A DNA stretch of 64,000 nt from Rhea pennata (taxonomy: Eukaryota; Chordata; Aves; Rheiformes; Rheidae). The DNA lies in the NCBI RefSeq assembly GCF_028389875.1, contig NC_084702.1:53974053-54038052 (forward strand), given 5' to 3'. The position numbers and the translations under genes were made by a program. The notes beneath the pieces were generated by a model. The model was not told the DNA's origin and did no database searches. It saw nothing but the letters and a program-made list of their open reading frames with translations. Of the stretch, positions 13,201-25,016 are shown in pieces. Positions within the stretch are counted from its first letter, which is position 1, and each line of letters starts with the position of its first letter.

Positions 13201-16200
13201 CCTGCTGTTGGAGTCAGAACTCCAGTACTGCACAGCTGCAAAGAGCTAAAATACAGCCTATCTTTAGAAGTAAACAGCTAGCTTGATGTAGATTCCATGG
13301 AAATCAGTGGTGTTCAAGTTCAGTGCGTCTTTAATTCTTGAGATTCCTGATGGCAGATAGAGAATAATGCAGTGAAGTATTCTATCCTGGGCTGTTTTGG
13401 AAGAAATGCCATTGGCTATTAAATGGAAAACAACGTCAGGAAAACCTTATATTGAGGTTTCCCTGTGACTGTGGATGTTCAACATCCAGTGTAGGCAGTT
13501 AATGAGATATCAAAGCAGGAAAATACTGTTTTGAGGTGGCACTCTACCACTTGTATTCCATTGAAGCTGATGGAGCTGATGAAGCAGGCCTCGCTGCTAT
13601 GTTCTCTGTTGACCGGGTGCAGGAGTGGGCCCAGAACAGTCCTCCAACAGTTGTGGGCATCAGATGCCATGTTATGAGAGATAACCCACAGTAATTTCCC
13701 TGTTCTCGATGTTGCTATATGACAGAAATGATTACTCTAAAGAAAGGTACTTTTTGTTAGTAATATATGTCAACTAAATAAAGAGCTGAACTGGATCCAG
13801 CCAACCTGTTAAAAATAACCCTAGTTATTTTAAGTTATTGAAGTTGCTCTTTACAGGACATCCATTACATACTAAAGGAAAGGTTTTCTATAATTAGCAG
13901 TGAATTTTCAGGCCAAAGGAAGGAAAAGGGCCTTTCCTAAATATCGAGTTGACCTAGACTCCCCCTGGAAAGACAGGAATATCCAAAATTCAAATGAGGC
14001 CTTCAAAAAATTGTCTAAAAAGTGATGACTATTTTTGCCAGCGGTGTTATAGACTACTCCAATGTATATGATTTTAATTAGTCAGACTGAAGTTAGGAAT
14101 TGCCTAGTGTAGAATCATGTGCTTGAAAGGGGTAACAAGTTTATTTCAGACATTTTCAGCCCTCTGGGAAGTTGCTCTTGCATGATATTTTGGTGAAATT
14201 TTTGTATCATTAAAAAGATGAAAAAAGAGCATTTGCAGAGCATATGTTGAGAACATGACTAAAAATGAATGTTACTGCTTTATGAGAGAAAACTTTGAAA
14301 TTATCTCCTCCCCAACCCTTCATATCCACTTTCTGTTCCTTCTGCTGCCCCAATACGGCCAGACATTTCTGATGACGGAGGCTCAGATTGTAACAGGCCA
14401 CTGATTTGTCCTCAAAACACACCCTAATTGGGAATCTGAATCTCTAATATTAGACTTTTCATAGGCAGGATTCTTATTTTCCTCATAAAACAGCACTGGA
14501 ACAATGCTGCAACTGATTTAAAATCTAGGATCTAGAACGGAAAAATAAACCAGTTTCCAATCTGGATAAATTAAGAGATTCCAGTGGACAGTAGCAGGGA
14601 GATCTCAAAGCTTCAGAAATAAGCAGAGATGTTAATTTGTTTCTGACACATCTTGCTAGGCACATACATATTATATACATCAGCAGATCATACTTCAAGG
14701 CAGCTTACAAAGCAGAGTTGCTGCCTCTAGGAAAACAAATTTAAAACATATTCTACTACACTTATCAACCTCCATATGCAGGGTGGGTTCTGCCAAAGAA
14801 CTGTAATGAACACTAACAACTGTTTCAGTAACCGTACAAACTGGAAATTTCAAGCAAAAATCTGCCTTTCTCAAATTTACTTCTCCTAGGTTACATACTA
14901 AGACCAAAACATTCAAAAAACAACTTTCAAGGCATAACTCAGTCTTAACAATTCTCATTCATTACCTTTGCACAATCAGTCAGAGCTGATTTCATTTTTC
15001 TCTTTACAAAAAGTGGAGAATTTCAAACAGCATGTACCTGCTAGTTTCCCTCTCTTTCTTCACAGGCAAGATTAAAAAGGGCTGTGTGCCATAAGCTTTC
15101 CTAGAAGGAAATTTGATTGTTTCAGTGAGTCTGCTATTTTACAGAGTGTTTTGTGGTTTTTTTCTTGCAACATAGTAAAATACAGAATGCAAAAATCCTG
15201 CTGAATACTTGTTAAACAACAGTCCATGATAATGGTATTTGGGGAAAGAGGTGAAACTGGCCAACTCCTTGACATAAGGTTAATAAAATGGTAGAAGTGT
15301 GGGAAAACAACTTGAAAAGAAAAACATCCTGTAACAGCCAGTACTTTTATATGAAACAGTTTGGCAGGTAGTTTGATTTCTTCTTCTTACACAGAGAGAA
15401 CAAAAAAACAAAAAACAAAAAGCAAACAAAAAAGACCTTAAAAGTTATTTTCTCAGTCAATTTCAGTTGACATACTGAAAAGTGAAAAAAACTGCAGAAA
15501 ATATGACTGCAAGGTCACAAAACACCTAATGGGTTCTGATTTTAAGACATGTCACTTGTTTTATCCCACGCCCCACAGACCCGGTGTGCCCTTACTGTTT
15601 AGTTACTTAAAATATGCTAATTCTTGAGGGGGGAGGAAGAAAACCTTCATACTCTCCTAAAAAATAATCTCTTCAACAGAGGAAAGTTGTAAACTTAATG
15701 ATTAAAGCATATAAGAGAAGACCTGGTTTTGTAGTCTTAAACTCTGCCACCAACTACTTTGCATCAACATGCAAGGTGTTTTATCTCTGTGTGCTTGTTT
15801 TTCTATCAGAAGAGGAGGGACATACCATACTTGCCAACATAAAATGTTTTCTGTGCTTACTTGGGCAGTTTCATATTAAAAGCATGAACTAGTTTCATTG
15901 GAAGGACACTCATTCCACCGCCTTTACAAGCAGAGAACCCTAAAGTTACTGAACTACCTTTGAAGTTGATAATCCAAAGAAAGCATCTGTAAAAGGAATA
16001 GGAAAGAATGATGTATTAATGAATCTGTAATTACTGGCTCTTAATTCTTATCAGAAATGATATAGGAAGGCAAGGGAGGAAATTATACTCTGTTTCTCTA
16101 AATCTAGAGCAGAACACCAACCAGGAGAACGCTAGGGATGTTTAGACAAAAAACTAACAACAAAGCAACAAAATAAAGATGTTAGGTAAATGCTATTTCC

Positions 16201-19200
16201 TTCTATTAGCGTAAATCTTTGTCTCTTGTTTAAAGAAATATTCTGTTGAAATAGGAAGTCATTAAACACCTTCTGAAATGGTGTTTGGACTCCACCTATT
16301 TGTAACCTCTACAGGAGCATAAAGGGAACAAAGGTGTGGAATGGGAGATGCTTTCCTTTGCATAATTTTTGGTCCAACAAGAAGAATGAGCTGTGCACCT
16401 AGTTCTGTTTAATTTATGTCACATGCCTTATTTAGGTATTTATGTTGTACACTCTGCAATGGATCTCAGCATTTCTTGTTGTGTACCAAGAAGGCTTTGT
16501 TATTTGTTCTAAATTTAAAACAGCATTAATTACAGTGTTGCCCACAGCAGTTTCAAAGCAGCATAAATGAATAAAGGATAAAATGCAGGAAGTCAAACAA
16601 TTCTCCAACAGTAAAAGCAGAAAGAACTTTTTCTGCTTTTGCCTTTTCAGTTATTGGCTTTTCCCTTCCCCTTCCATGTTTCTCTAAAAGACTCAGTAAT
16701 TCAGAAAGAATGGGTTACAGATCCACCATTTACTCACTATAATGCAATAAGAAATAACCAGAAGCAAGTAAGAATTATTGAAATTCAGAAAAAAAGAGAA
16801 TGTTTAATTAGCATACAGGCATAACACCCTGCCTGATATGCCTTACAAACAATACAAAGCAATAACCTTAGGTCAAAAGGTAAGTTACAACACATGCAAA
16901 AACATCTGGATGTGCACTAAGCAATGAATTAGATATAGGTACATCTGTCAAATAAACACACATCTGTTCACCTAAAGAATAAAATTTTAGAGACTATTAC
17001 AAAAGTAAAGGTACAACAAAACAATCATATCTGAGCAGCATGTTGGACATGAAACATCATACAGAGACATTTGACTTTTGGAGGCAAAAACTGTGACAGG
17101 CAACTAGTCCAGAGCCAAATCCCCAATCTTTACTTACAGAAAGCTTTCAGTAAAGCCCAAGGTATTATCAAAATGAAGACTGAAGAATTTGACCCTTAAT
17201 TGATAACAATTTCGACTTGGTTAAAATGTCTCTATCAGTGAGAATTTTAAATCACACATCTATGTTTAATGTGGTTGATAACAGTGAAAGAAGGAGAGAT
17301 TGAATACCCATACAAATAAAAAAAATGTTTTAAAAACTCTTAAAATAAATAATAATCATTAAGGAAAACTTCAGATAATTAACATCTCCTGAAATCAAAA
17401 CCAATGTGATTAAAGTTAATAAATACTTTAAATAAAGAGTTAAGTTCCTTTTTATCCTAAAAACCAACAATCAATATTAAGAACCAGGAAAACAGAAAGA
17501 GAACAGAGATGTTTTTCTTACTTTTCAATAATGGTGATCAGTCGCAGTAGAATCTCTCACTATTAACCTACACGTTTGTGTGTTACAGGACTGGCTGAAA
17601 GAAAGGGACAAAATACACACTTACTGCAACTGTAAATTCAAGAGATCTATTTTCCTTCCCCTTTATGACTAATCATGGGCAAAGTCCACTAACTGATGTG
17701 CAGTGCCACATACAACACAGGTGAATTTAATCAGGGGTGAGGGACAGGGCGTGAGACCTGGGGTGAAGGCAGCTCTAACCCCGTATTAACGTGTCCAGTG
17801 ACATGTGCTCTGTGTCACATGAAAGAGGAGTGCTGCTGCCCAGGCTCCCCACTAACTACTAAAGCTTCACCTTTATTACTGCAAAACTCTCCTCTGACTT
17901 CACTGGCAGTGTGCCCACTGCTGAACAGAGGACATGGGTGAACTACGCCATCTCTTTTGCAGCTAGCCAGTGAAAGTCCCTGAGGCATTTCTGCCCAGAG
18001 GGCGGAAAGGGAGCAGCCTCCCAAACAGAAGAACTGCTACTGCATCTGACCAGTGCACTAGGGCTGTGGAGCTAAGAAAAGTAGGTAGATAAGCTCTTCA
18101 GCCCTTCTCTGTCTTATTACCACAGTCCTTATTGGAAAATATCCCTCTTGAATAACCAGTGGAAAACAGTGGGTATTTTACAATTAGGATTTGTCTCTCT
18201 ATATATTATTAGCAATGGGGTTGTGGCAGAGAGGTGCAGAGAAGCTGGAGGCAAGGAGCTCCACAACCCCTGTGCACTATGCACCCTTGGTTAGGCTGAT
18301 ATACCAGGCAAAGCCTCAGCTAAAGCAGACTGGTGTTGCCTCCTAGCTAGTGCTATCACTTAAATGATTGCAGCAGCATGGTAGCAGAAGCATGCAGGCC
18401 ACATGTACTTGAATTATACAACCTGATTGTTGGGGGAGACACACCATCCCACACTCACTCTGTGGGATTTCTGCAGAAAGAACAAGTTTTTCCAGCTTTG
18501 ATTAGGGGTGGGAGCACTGACTAGGATTACACATAACAAGATATATGCTCACATTTTTGAGCAGTCATCTCCTGCATTTTAAGGAACACACTGAATCCAT
18601 AACCCAAACAGATTAGCATGAAAATCATGAGTAAACCAAAACAGCTTTATGTGGCCATAGCAGTTTTTTTTTTTGTTCTGAACACAGATCAAGTATCTGG
18701 TTACTCTGGCAATTCTAACATAAATTCTGCCACTGACCCATACGTAACATTTGGCATATAAATAGGATATGTTTTTCCAGAAGGGCCAAGTCACCACATT
18801 GTCTACTGATTTTAAGTTATGGATACACAGCACATTTGAAAAAAAAAAAATCTTCAATCCTTTGTCTTCCCATCTCTCCATTTGTAATACTGTAGTAGTA
18901 ATCCAACATTACCCTTCTGTATTGCAAGGGTTAACTAATGCACTGAATGTTTTGAAACTCTGAAGAACCAATATGTGTACCTAAAGTACAAAACAACAAA
19001 ATTAACTATGAAGTAGGAAAGATGAATTGTATCCTGTAACCCTAAGAACAGCAAGGAAGGTTGGTAAAACGGGATACAGGAAGATAAAGCAGCAGTTAAC
19101 AGCACATAGCAGAGATGCCAGTAACATTGACAGTTATACATTTTTTGTGAACAGAGAAACAATAAAACCAAGTTAAGAACTCACTTTTTGGAACACTTTT

Positions 19201-19643
19201 TTTCCCATTTCTTCATGACCTTAATACATTTTATGCAATTGACACCTGGTAACTGTTTTTGTACAGAAAATACGCAATAAGTTGGTTTTGTGGTCCAAAG
19301 AAACCATGCTTTTCTTTTAATCATGCGCTGGGATGCAATCAGCTTCCTGTTAGTCATTAATAAAAACAAGCAAGTTTTTAACAGTAAAAAGCTTTCATAA
19401 ATAGTATTTTCCATGTCCACTTCTGCAGCATTAATTAGTCAGAACTATTTAAAATATTTCTGGAATTTCCTTTTTTGTTGCTGTCTGCTTTTCTAATTGA
19501 AGACTTTTCCAGTATTTGTGAAGTTTACCTATGCATGTATTTACAAAGAGATCGCCCTTGTGATGAGGAACCTTAACGAAATTTACAGTTGCTAAGGTGC
19601 ATTTATAAATGCTAACATTTGCACTCAGACAGAAGAAATGGAA

Positions 19644-21283
19644 TTTATTGTGCAGCTCTTGGCTGGGCTAACAATGTAATTAAAGTGCAAATAAAGACAA
19701 AAACCACACCAGGCAGATTCATTTTTCATTGTTAGCATTAAGAAGCATCATGACTGTGGTAAGAAATGTCAGATCAAATAGGCCCAGGTCACAAATTTTA
19801 AACATCCATCTCCCTGAGAGGATGTAAGGGAGGTAAACAGTGATATAGCCCTATTTCTTCAACCGGCTGATTATCATTGGAAAAGTAAGGACACTTTTCC
19901 AGCCAAGTTATTCAACAGTGCTAATACGTGCATTTTTTTATTACAATGTACTGTATAGCATGCATTTGAGCTCATTTTCCATGCAGCTACAACAGGCCAC
20001 CCTTGAACAGGAAATTCTAAAAGTACCAACTAGCTGCAGAAATTAAATCTATCTACCTGGTTTCTCACAAAAGCGTAGGCTTTATGACACTTAAAACAGC
20101 ACATTTTCTTAAACAGATGCTCATCTGAAAATGCTAATTACTAGTTCAAATAAAAATTCAAAGTCTTTGTTTACGTGCATTCAAAGTTTGTCACTGATGT
20201 AAAAGAGCTGAGTCAGTGCTGAATGACCGAGCAAGAAATAGACATTTTTTAAACCATTAATTTCATGTAAAATGAAACAGTCATTCCAACTCCTAATGTT
20301 CATTGCTGATCATTACCCACTGCCAGACCAGCCATTCATTTCTCTCAACAGTGTGTCCAGACAGTGCTTTGTACCCTGACTTTTCAGGGAATCTGCAGGT
20401 GTAGAAAATTAAAGTGCCTTTTTCAGGGCTGTGTGCAATATGACTAACCATCCCTTTCATTGTATGTTCAGATTTCTCATGCCTGAGGTACAGCTCCTAA
20501 CCTTGCATTTCCCAGCTGAAGCTTGCAAGGCTGGCAACTATTTACAACTATTCAATTATAGTTCATTTACTCTCCATGCTGTAAATATTCTCATTGCATA
20601 TTAATGAAAAATATTTACAAAGATTAGTTCATTTATTTGTGAAATCTGTTATCTTAGAAAAGGCTAATAAGAAATTTAAAGGAGGTAACATTTTATAAAG
20701 GGAAGTATTAACTGTATAACAAATGTTTTGAATAATTGGATCTGAAGTTACTAGATATTACCCTAATGCCTCTCCAGGCTAGCAGATGACTCTCAAGATC
20801 CTATTTTTTTCATTGAATATAATATGATACGAGGACACCACTACTGCTACTGCCTTAGTGAATGCATAGTTAGCAATCAACTCAGACCACATCAGTGCCA
20901 TCTCATTTTGCCCATTCATCTTAATATAACTGAGTATGGTACTACCACTTACATTTTTCCCCTTAATTTGTCACATTAAGATGGCTGCAATGACTACCTG
21001 TTCACATTTTCCTGTTTGCCATTAGATGCATAATCCCTATTGCAAAACATTACCATTGCAAAGTAGCAATCACTTAACCCAGACATGAAGCATCTTTATC
21101 TTCCACCTTCAATAGCTGATTTTCCTTGCCTGAGAGGGTAATGCTGTGAGGCTCTGTGTCTCTCACTGGAAAAGAGAGCTTGCATTCTTCTCAATATTTC
21201 CCTTGCTATCTTTAGGACTTGGCATGCATAACTCTGTTCATTATTCTAAAACTTTCTGTAGGCTCCGAGGCAAAGCTGGTTCA
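19644..21283 (-). other. RASGRF2: RASGRF2 3' UTR, left end uncertain
   Basis: This is untranslated sequence following the TGA at 21,286-21,284. AATAAA hexamers on the minus strand occur at 20,637-20,632, 19,942-19,937 and 19,649-19,644. The last is followed by a modestly GU-rich stretch (TCTGTCTGAGTG) and is used here as a provisional end. RASGRF2 transcripts may have longer 3' UTRs, so the true end could lie further left. Confidence 0.35.
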
Positions 21284-21376
21284 TCAGGCAGGGAGTCTGG
21301 GTTCAATCTTTAGGGAAAGTTCATACAAAGTATCTTCATCTATGATGAGTGCCTTGTCAAGTAAATAGTGAGTGAC
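21284..21376 (-). CDS. RASGRF2: RASGRF2, last coding exon
   Basis: This exon encodes the final 30 residues and the stop codon. It starts [20 protein letters not shown] and ends KIEPRLPA then TGA. The acceptor is TTTCTGTGTTGCAG at 21,377-21,378, in phase 0 with the preceding exon. These residues close the Cdc25 RasGEF domain; the EPRLPA tail is the family's usual C-terminus. Compared with the human protein as I remember it, VTHYLLDKA replaces VAQYLLDKD, a mild lineage difference. There is no frameshift or early stop. The protein is a large, calcium/calmodulin-responsive exchange factor that loads GTP onto Ras with this domain and acts on Rac through an upstream DH domain. Its first roughly 896 residues lie beyond the right edge. 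Confidence 0.96.
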   Translation of the reverse strand, partial: VTHYLLDKALIIDEDTLYELSLKIEPRLPA

Positions 21377-22082
21377 CTGCAACACAGAAAACATAGCTGA
21401 ACAGACAGTATGCTATTTTCAAGTCCATTCCAGAAGCTGTTTGATATTCTCTCAAGTTGCGTTTTCTCAGAGAAACATAAAAGCTCAGATGAATGATATA
21501 AAGCTATCCCCGCAGTATCCTAGGAATCAAGTAAACTCTCTCAGGAAAGGGCGAAACCTTAGCCAAGTTACCTAAGCCCATGTTGCATTTCTGGACTCTG
21601 GGATGAAAAGAATTCTTTCTTTCAAGGCACAGACTGACTTCGGGCAAATCTCCACAGCTCCCATAAAAAGGTGAAAAAAATTGCAATATGCACACAGCAC
21701 CAGCAGATGCTTGGGCCATCTCCTCTCCCCTAATGCCAGCATTCTGGCATCCCCTGTGGAATTATGCTCTAAACTGGGCAGGGAGTGCACATTTCTCTTG
21801 GAACTCATTTCCTTATACACTACAATCACATTGGTTCAAATCCCAAGAGAGTTTCTAGAGAAGAGGAAAATATTTACTTCCCTATACAGTGCTGAGAAGA
21901 CAATTTTTACCATCAGGCTATTACAACAGAAAGGTCCCTGCCCACATTTCTGTCTGTCCCCTCCTTTGTGTGTGTGGGAGCAGAATACATTTATTTTCAC
22001 TTTCAGCAATGGCTGTATCTTGCAACTAATTGCTACAGCAGCTTTCATTACATTAATACCTAACAGTATCTAAAAGCCTTAC
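21377..22082 (-). other. RASGRF2: RASGRF2 last intron
   Basis: A 706-base GT-AG intron. A 130-codon plus-strand open frame at 21,681-22,073 lies inside it, antisense to RASGRF2, and has no recognisable protein character. Confidence 0.9.
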
Positions 22083-22151
22083 CTTCTGCTGATATTCTAT
22101 GCGGTAGGAGGTCTGCTGGAACTGGCGTATTTCCCTGATAATATGTGAGAT
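22083..22151 (-). CDS. RASGRF2: RASGRF2 exon encoding ISHIIREIRQFQQ
   Basis: A 69-base exon of exactly 23 codons: ISHIIREIRQFQQTSYRIEY, then QQK. The acceptor is TTTTGATAG and the donor GTAAGG at 22,082. This is the helix of the Cdc25 domain that follows the catalytic core; the motif HIIREIRQFQQ is typical of RASGRF1 and RASGRF2. EYQQK replaces DHQPK of human RASGRF2 as remembered. Both junctions are phase 0. Confidence 0.95.
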
Positions 22152-22889
22152 CTATCAAAAGAATGCATATATATATTAGTAAGCAAAACTGTGTTTTGAC
22201 TTCAATTAGCCCACATAAGGCAAGAATTTTACACCAAATTATGCCATTTTTTCCTCAGAGCAGGGAAGGGACAGTCTCAGATTGTCTCCTAATTGCTTCA
22301 AAAAGTTTCACCTTCCTAAATTAGCCATCGGTTGCTAAGGTAGTCTCAAGCAGGCCACTGTGTCTCTCCTGATAACCACTTTTCTCTTCCTTGAAGTGAC
22401 TGCTGCAGTGCGTAGTCGTAAGAAGGGCATTAATTTGAGACCAGATAAGCAGTCTCTATGCTTCTCTCTGAGGAGCTTTACAATATTATATTTGGAGAAA
22501 GTTATCTTTAAAATGCTTTTTTACATAGACTCCAGCAAATCTGAAACAGATTGTCAGCATTGCTTTCTGGTGAATCATTCTTTGAATTTTGATTATTCTC
22601 AATAACTTGTGTTGCTCCTTCACAAGCCTAGGGCAGCTTCTTTTTGTCTCTGTGACTTCTCAAAGACCAAACTGAATGCAAAATTCACATTGTAAAACTC
22701 CTCAGATTACCAGAAGGTGGTGATAGAAGACTGGGTTCAAGTAACTCTTTTCAAATAGTTGTGTATCTTGCATGATGTAAATGTATTTGCAAGTCTTAGA
22801 AGATAAATTCAAGCACTTGTAATTAAATCAATCATTAACCCATATAATTAAACACCTGTGGAGAAAGCATATAAGAAAATGAAAATTAC
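22152..22889 (-). other. RASGRF2: RASGRF2 intron
   Basis: A 738-base GT-AG intron, AT-rich. Nothing else was seen in it. Confidence 0.9.
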
Positions 22890-23007
22890 CATTCTCATTT
22901 TGGAAAAATTGACAAGGCCTTCTTCAGTAAAATTTGGTGTTCCTTCTTCAATAAATGCTAGATCTGTCAAGTACATTCCAAGGTAGGGAACTGCAGGTGG
23001 GTTACAA
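22890..23007 (-). CDS. RASGRF2: RASGRF2 exon with the RasGEF signature
   Basis: A 118-base exon. Its first base completes an Asn codon, then 39 codons follow. It contains [20 protein letters not shown], which carries the [10 protein letters not shown] core conserved in Cdc25-type exchange factors. It continues with EEGTPNF and ends with NFSKMRM. The acceptor is TGTCCTACAG at 23,008-23,009 and the donor GTAATT at 22,889. This segment packs against the Ras nucleotide site in known RasGEF structures and is identical in my reading to other vertebrate RASGRF2 proteins, which argues for full function. Confidence 0.97.
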
Positions 23008-24936
23008 CTGTAGGACAAGAAATTAGCATATGTGACTATGACTAAGTTTACAAACGAATATCGCTATAACTCACACATACTCTTCATTATTTAAATTACT
23101 TTTACACAATGGACCATATTCATCATCCGTTAAAATAAACAGTTTGTCTGACTTCACTTGAGTTTTACCTGCTTTGCTAGTGACAAACAGAATGCTTTGT
23201 TTAAAATTTCTAATACTAAAGGCAGATGACATTTAATAAAAGCTAGAATGGCGCAAGAGGAAGGGTTGATACACTCTGGAATCAGAGAACACCTTCCAGC
23301 ATATTTCAAACCTAGCTGTCAAGCCATCTCAGAAACAGATCCTACGCACAAGCTAAAAATGCATCTGGACTTGCTTCTGTGCGGCTGATGTTCTTCTGTA
23401 GTACTGTAAGCATTCTAGTATGAGCAAAGACACACACATTTATATGTACTTGTGTGTGTATACAGACATATATGCATATATATGTACACACACACGTGCA
23501 TATATATATATATATACATACACACACATATATACACATATATATATGTGTGTGTGTATAATTTCCATTTAGTCAGAGTCTATTCAGACCTTCTCAATAG
23601 TGAAAGAAGAGAGGAAAGAGGAAGATGGAGAAGTAGCAAAGCTGATCTGGAAAATCAGAATTACAGACACTAGAGAACGGGAGTTTGCTCTTCTTGGGGA
23701 GACAGGAGGAGTGGGGTGATGATTGTTGCTTCCGCAATGGAGGCACTCTTTCTCCCAAAGCCGTATTTGCCACTTCACACTTGCTGATTCTTGTTTCAGC
23801 AACAATGGCCACAAACATAGTTTTCTGAAGCTCTGGCATAAGAAAAGTAAAGAACAGGGCCATGGCTGTACTGTTAACTTAGGCAGTCTGCTGACTATGT
23901 TTAGCAGTGCACACTACTTTAGGCATTCATTGTATTATGAGGGTACTTTTTGTACATCGGAAAGCAAAATATTAAAGGTATAAAAGTACATGCCCATATA
24001 TTATGAATAAAAGTGATTCGTTCCCCAACAGCAATTTTTTGACTAAAAAGTTGACTAACTTGAACCATGTCTGTTTTTAAATATTCAGTACCTATTTTAA
24101 TAGTTCAATTCTTTGCTTCTCTCAAGAAGATTTAAAGTAGTTCACTCAACTCTGGAATGTCTACTTCTAAATTCAAACATTCAAAGATCTAAAATATGGA
24201 TTTTATATGCAAGCAGTTGGAGACAACACATATATAATCCATAAAACCTTTGCCACAGGTTATTTTGGACACCAAAGTTACTTAAGGTCAAACATAATTT
24301 GGCAAATCAATGAAAGAAAAAAAAAATTCAAGGACTATTATAGAAAGATAAAAACTCTTTTGATGAATTCCAAAATGTCAGACTAGAAGGGTTGCGAGGC
24401 TATAGGAGAGGAACTATCACCGTATATTTGTCTGGTTCTTATGTTCCTAAGTATCATCTATCAGCTGCTGTCAGAAAAAAAAAAGGGGGGGGGGAATGGA
24501 TCTTTGATCTAACTCATGGACATTCTTAAGTTCTAAACTTCTTAGCTGGATCGGGAACTTTACAGAAACATTAGACTGAACTCTCTAAGATGTTTTTGAA
24601 TATGAACCTTTAGTTAAAAACCTGGTCCTACACTTACTGAGAAAGTTTATCAGTGTAAGTAAAACCCCCAACCGGGAATATTTCACACAGAATAATAGCT
24701 TAATTTGTTTCAGTAATTCTCCAGAGACATTATATTTATCTATCAGAGGTAGTACTAAATCACAGGATATTCAGCAAAATAATAACCCCAAATAGAATAA
24801 AACTAGATTTTAAAAGGTTATTAGGTAAAAATATCATCCAAGATTATATTAAAGCTAACTCAAAGCCAACTCATCTTTCACATATACTAACCACAGTTGA
24901 TAACAAAATACAACTACATTATGTAGGGAAGCATAC
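23008..24936 (-). other. RASGRF2: RASGRF2 intron with TA/CA microsatellite
   Basis: A 1,929-base GT-AG intron. It holds the alternating purine-pyrimidine repeat at 23,430-23,560 and a run of ten G at 24,485-24,494. Open frames reported by translation in this part are repeat artefacts. Confidence 0.9.
23430..23560. repeat. (TA)n/(CA)n/(TG)n microsatellite
   Basis: Alternating purine-pyrimidine sequence with interrupted CA, TA and TG runs. The purest parts are at 23,498-23,518 (TA) and 23,539-23,557 (TA then TG). It could adopt Z-DNA or cruciform structure and is probably polymorphic in length. Confidence 0.9.
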
Positions 24937-25016
24937 TTTTTCAGTGTTTCTCTAAGATTTTTAAATCTTCCTTCAGATGATACAGTCTTCTGAAGCTTGT
25001 CCATGAGAGCTTTTGT
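24937..25016 (-). CDS. RASGRF2: RASGRF2 exon [20 protein letters not shown]
   Basis: An 80-base exon with 26 codons and two bases of an Asn codon completed in the next exon. It reads [20 protein letters not shown] then LRETLK. The acceptor is GTTCTCTTTCTAG and the donor GTATGC at 24,936. This part of the Cdc25 domain leads into the [10 protein letters not shown] core; the [10 protein letters not shown] motif separates RASGRF proteins from SOS. The sequence matches the vertebrate family without change as far as I can tell. Confidence 0.96.

Larger units (their letters stand above)
4725..19643. other. Intergenic region between CKMT2 and RASGRF2
   Basis: About 15 kb with no gene I can support. 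It should hold the CKMT2 promoter toward its left part. Open frames of up to 161 codons occur (7401-7886) but show no domain, no codon pattern and no match I know. The only features listed are a CpG cluster near 6.6 kb and short inverted repeats near 6.6 and 7.2 kb. No LINE, LTR or tRNA was recognised. Confidence 0.55.

Noticed and set aside
21681..22073. 130-codon plus-strand frame next to a RASGRF2 exon
   Set aside because: It lies inside the last RASGRF2 intron, has no recognisable protein features and is probably a chance frame.
23342..23673. Open frames rich in Tyr, Ile, Cys, Val and Thr
   Set aside because: Direct translation of the TA/CA microsatellite.
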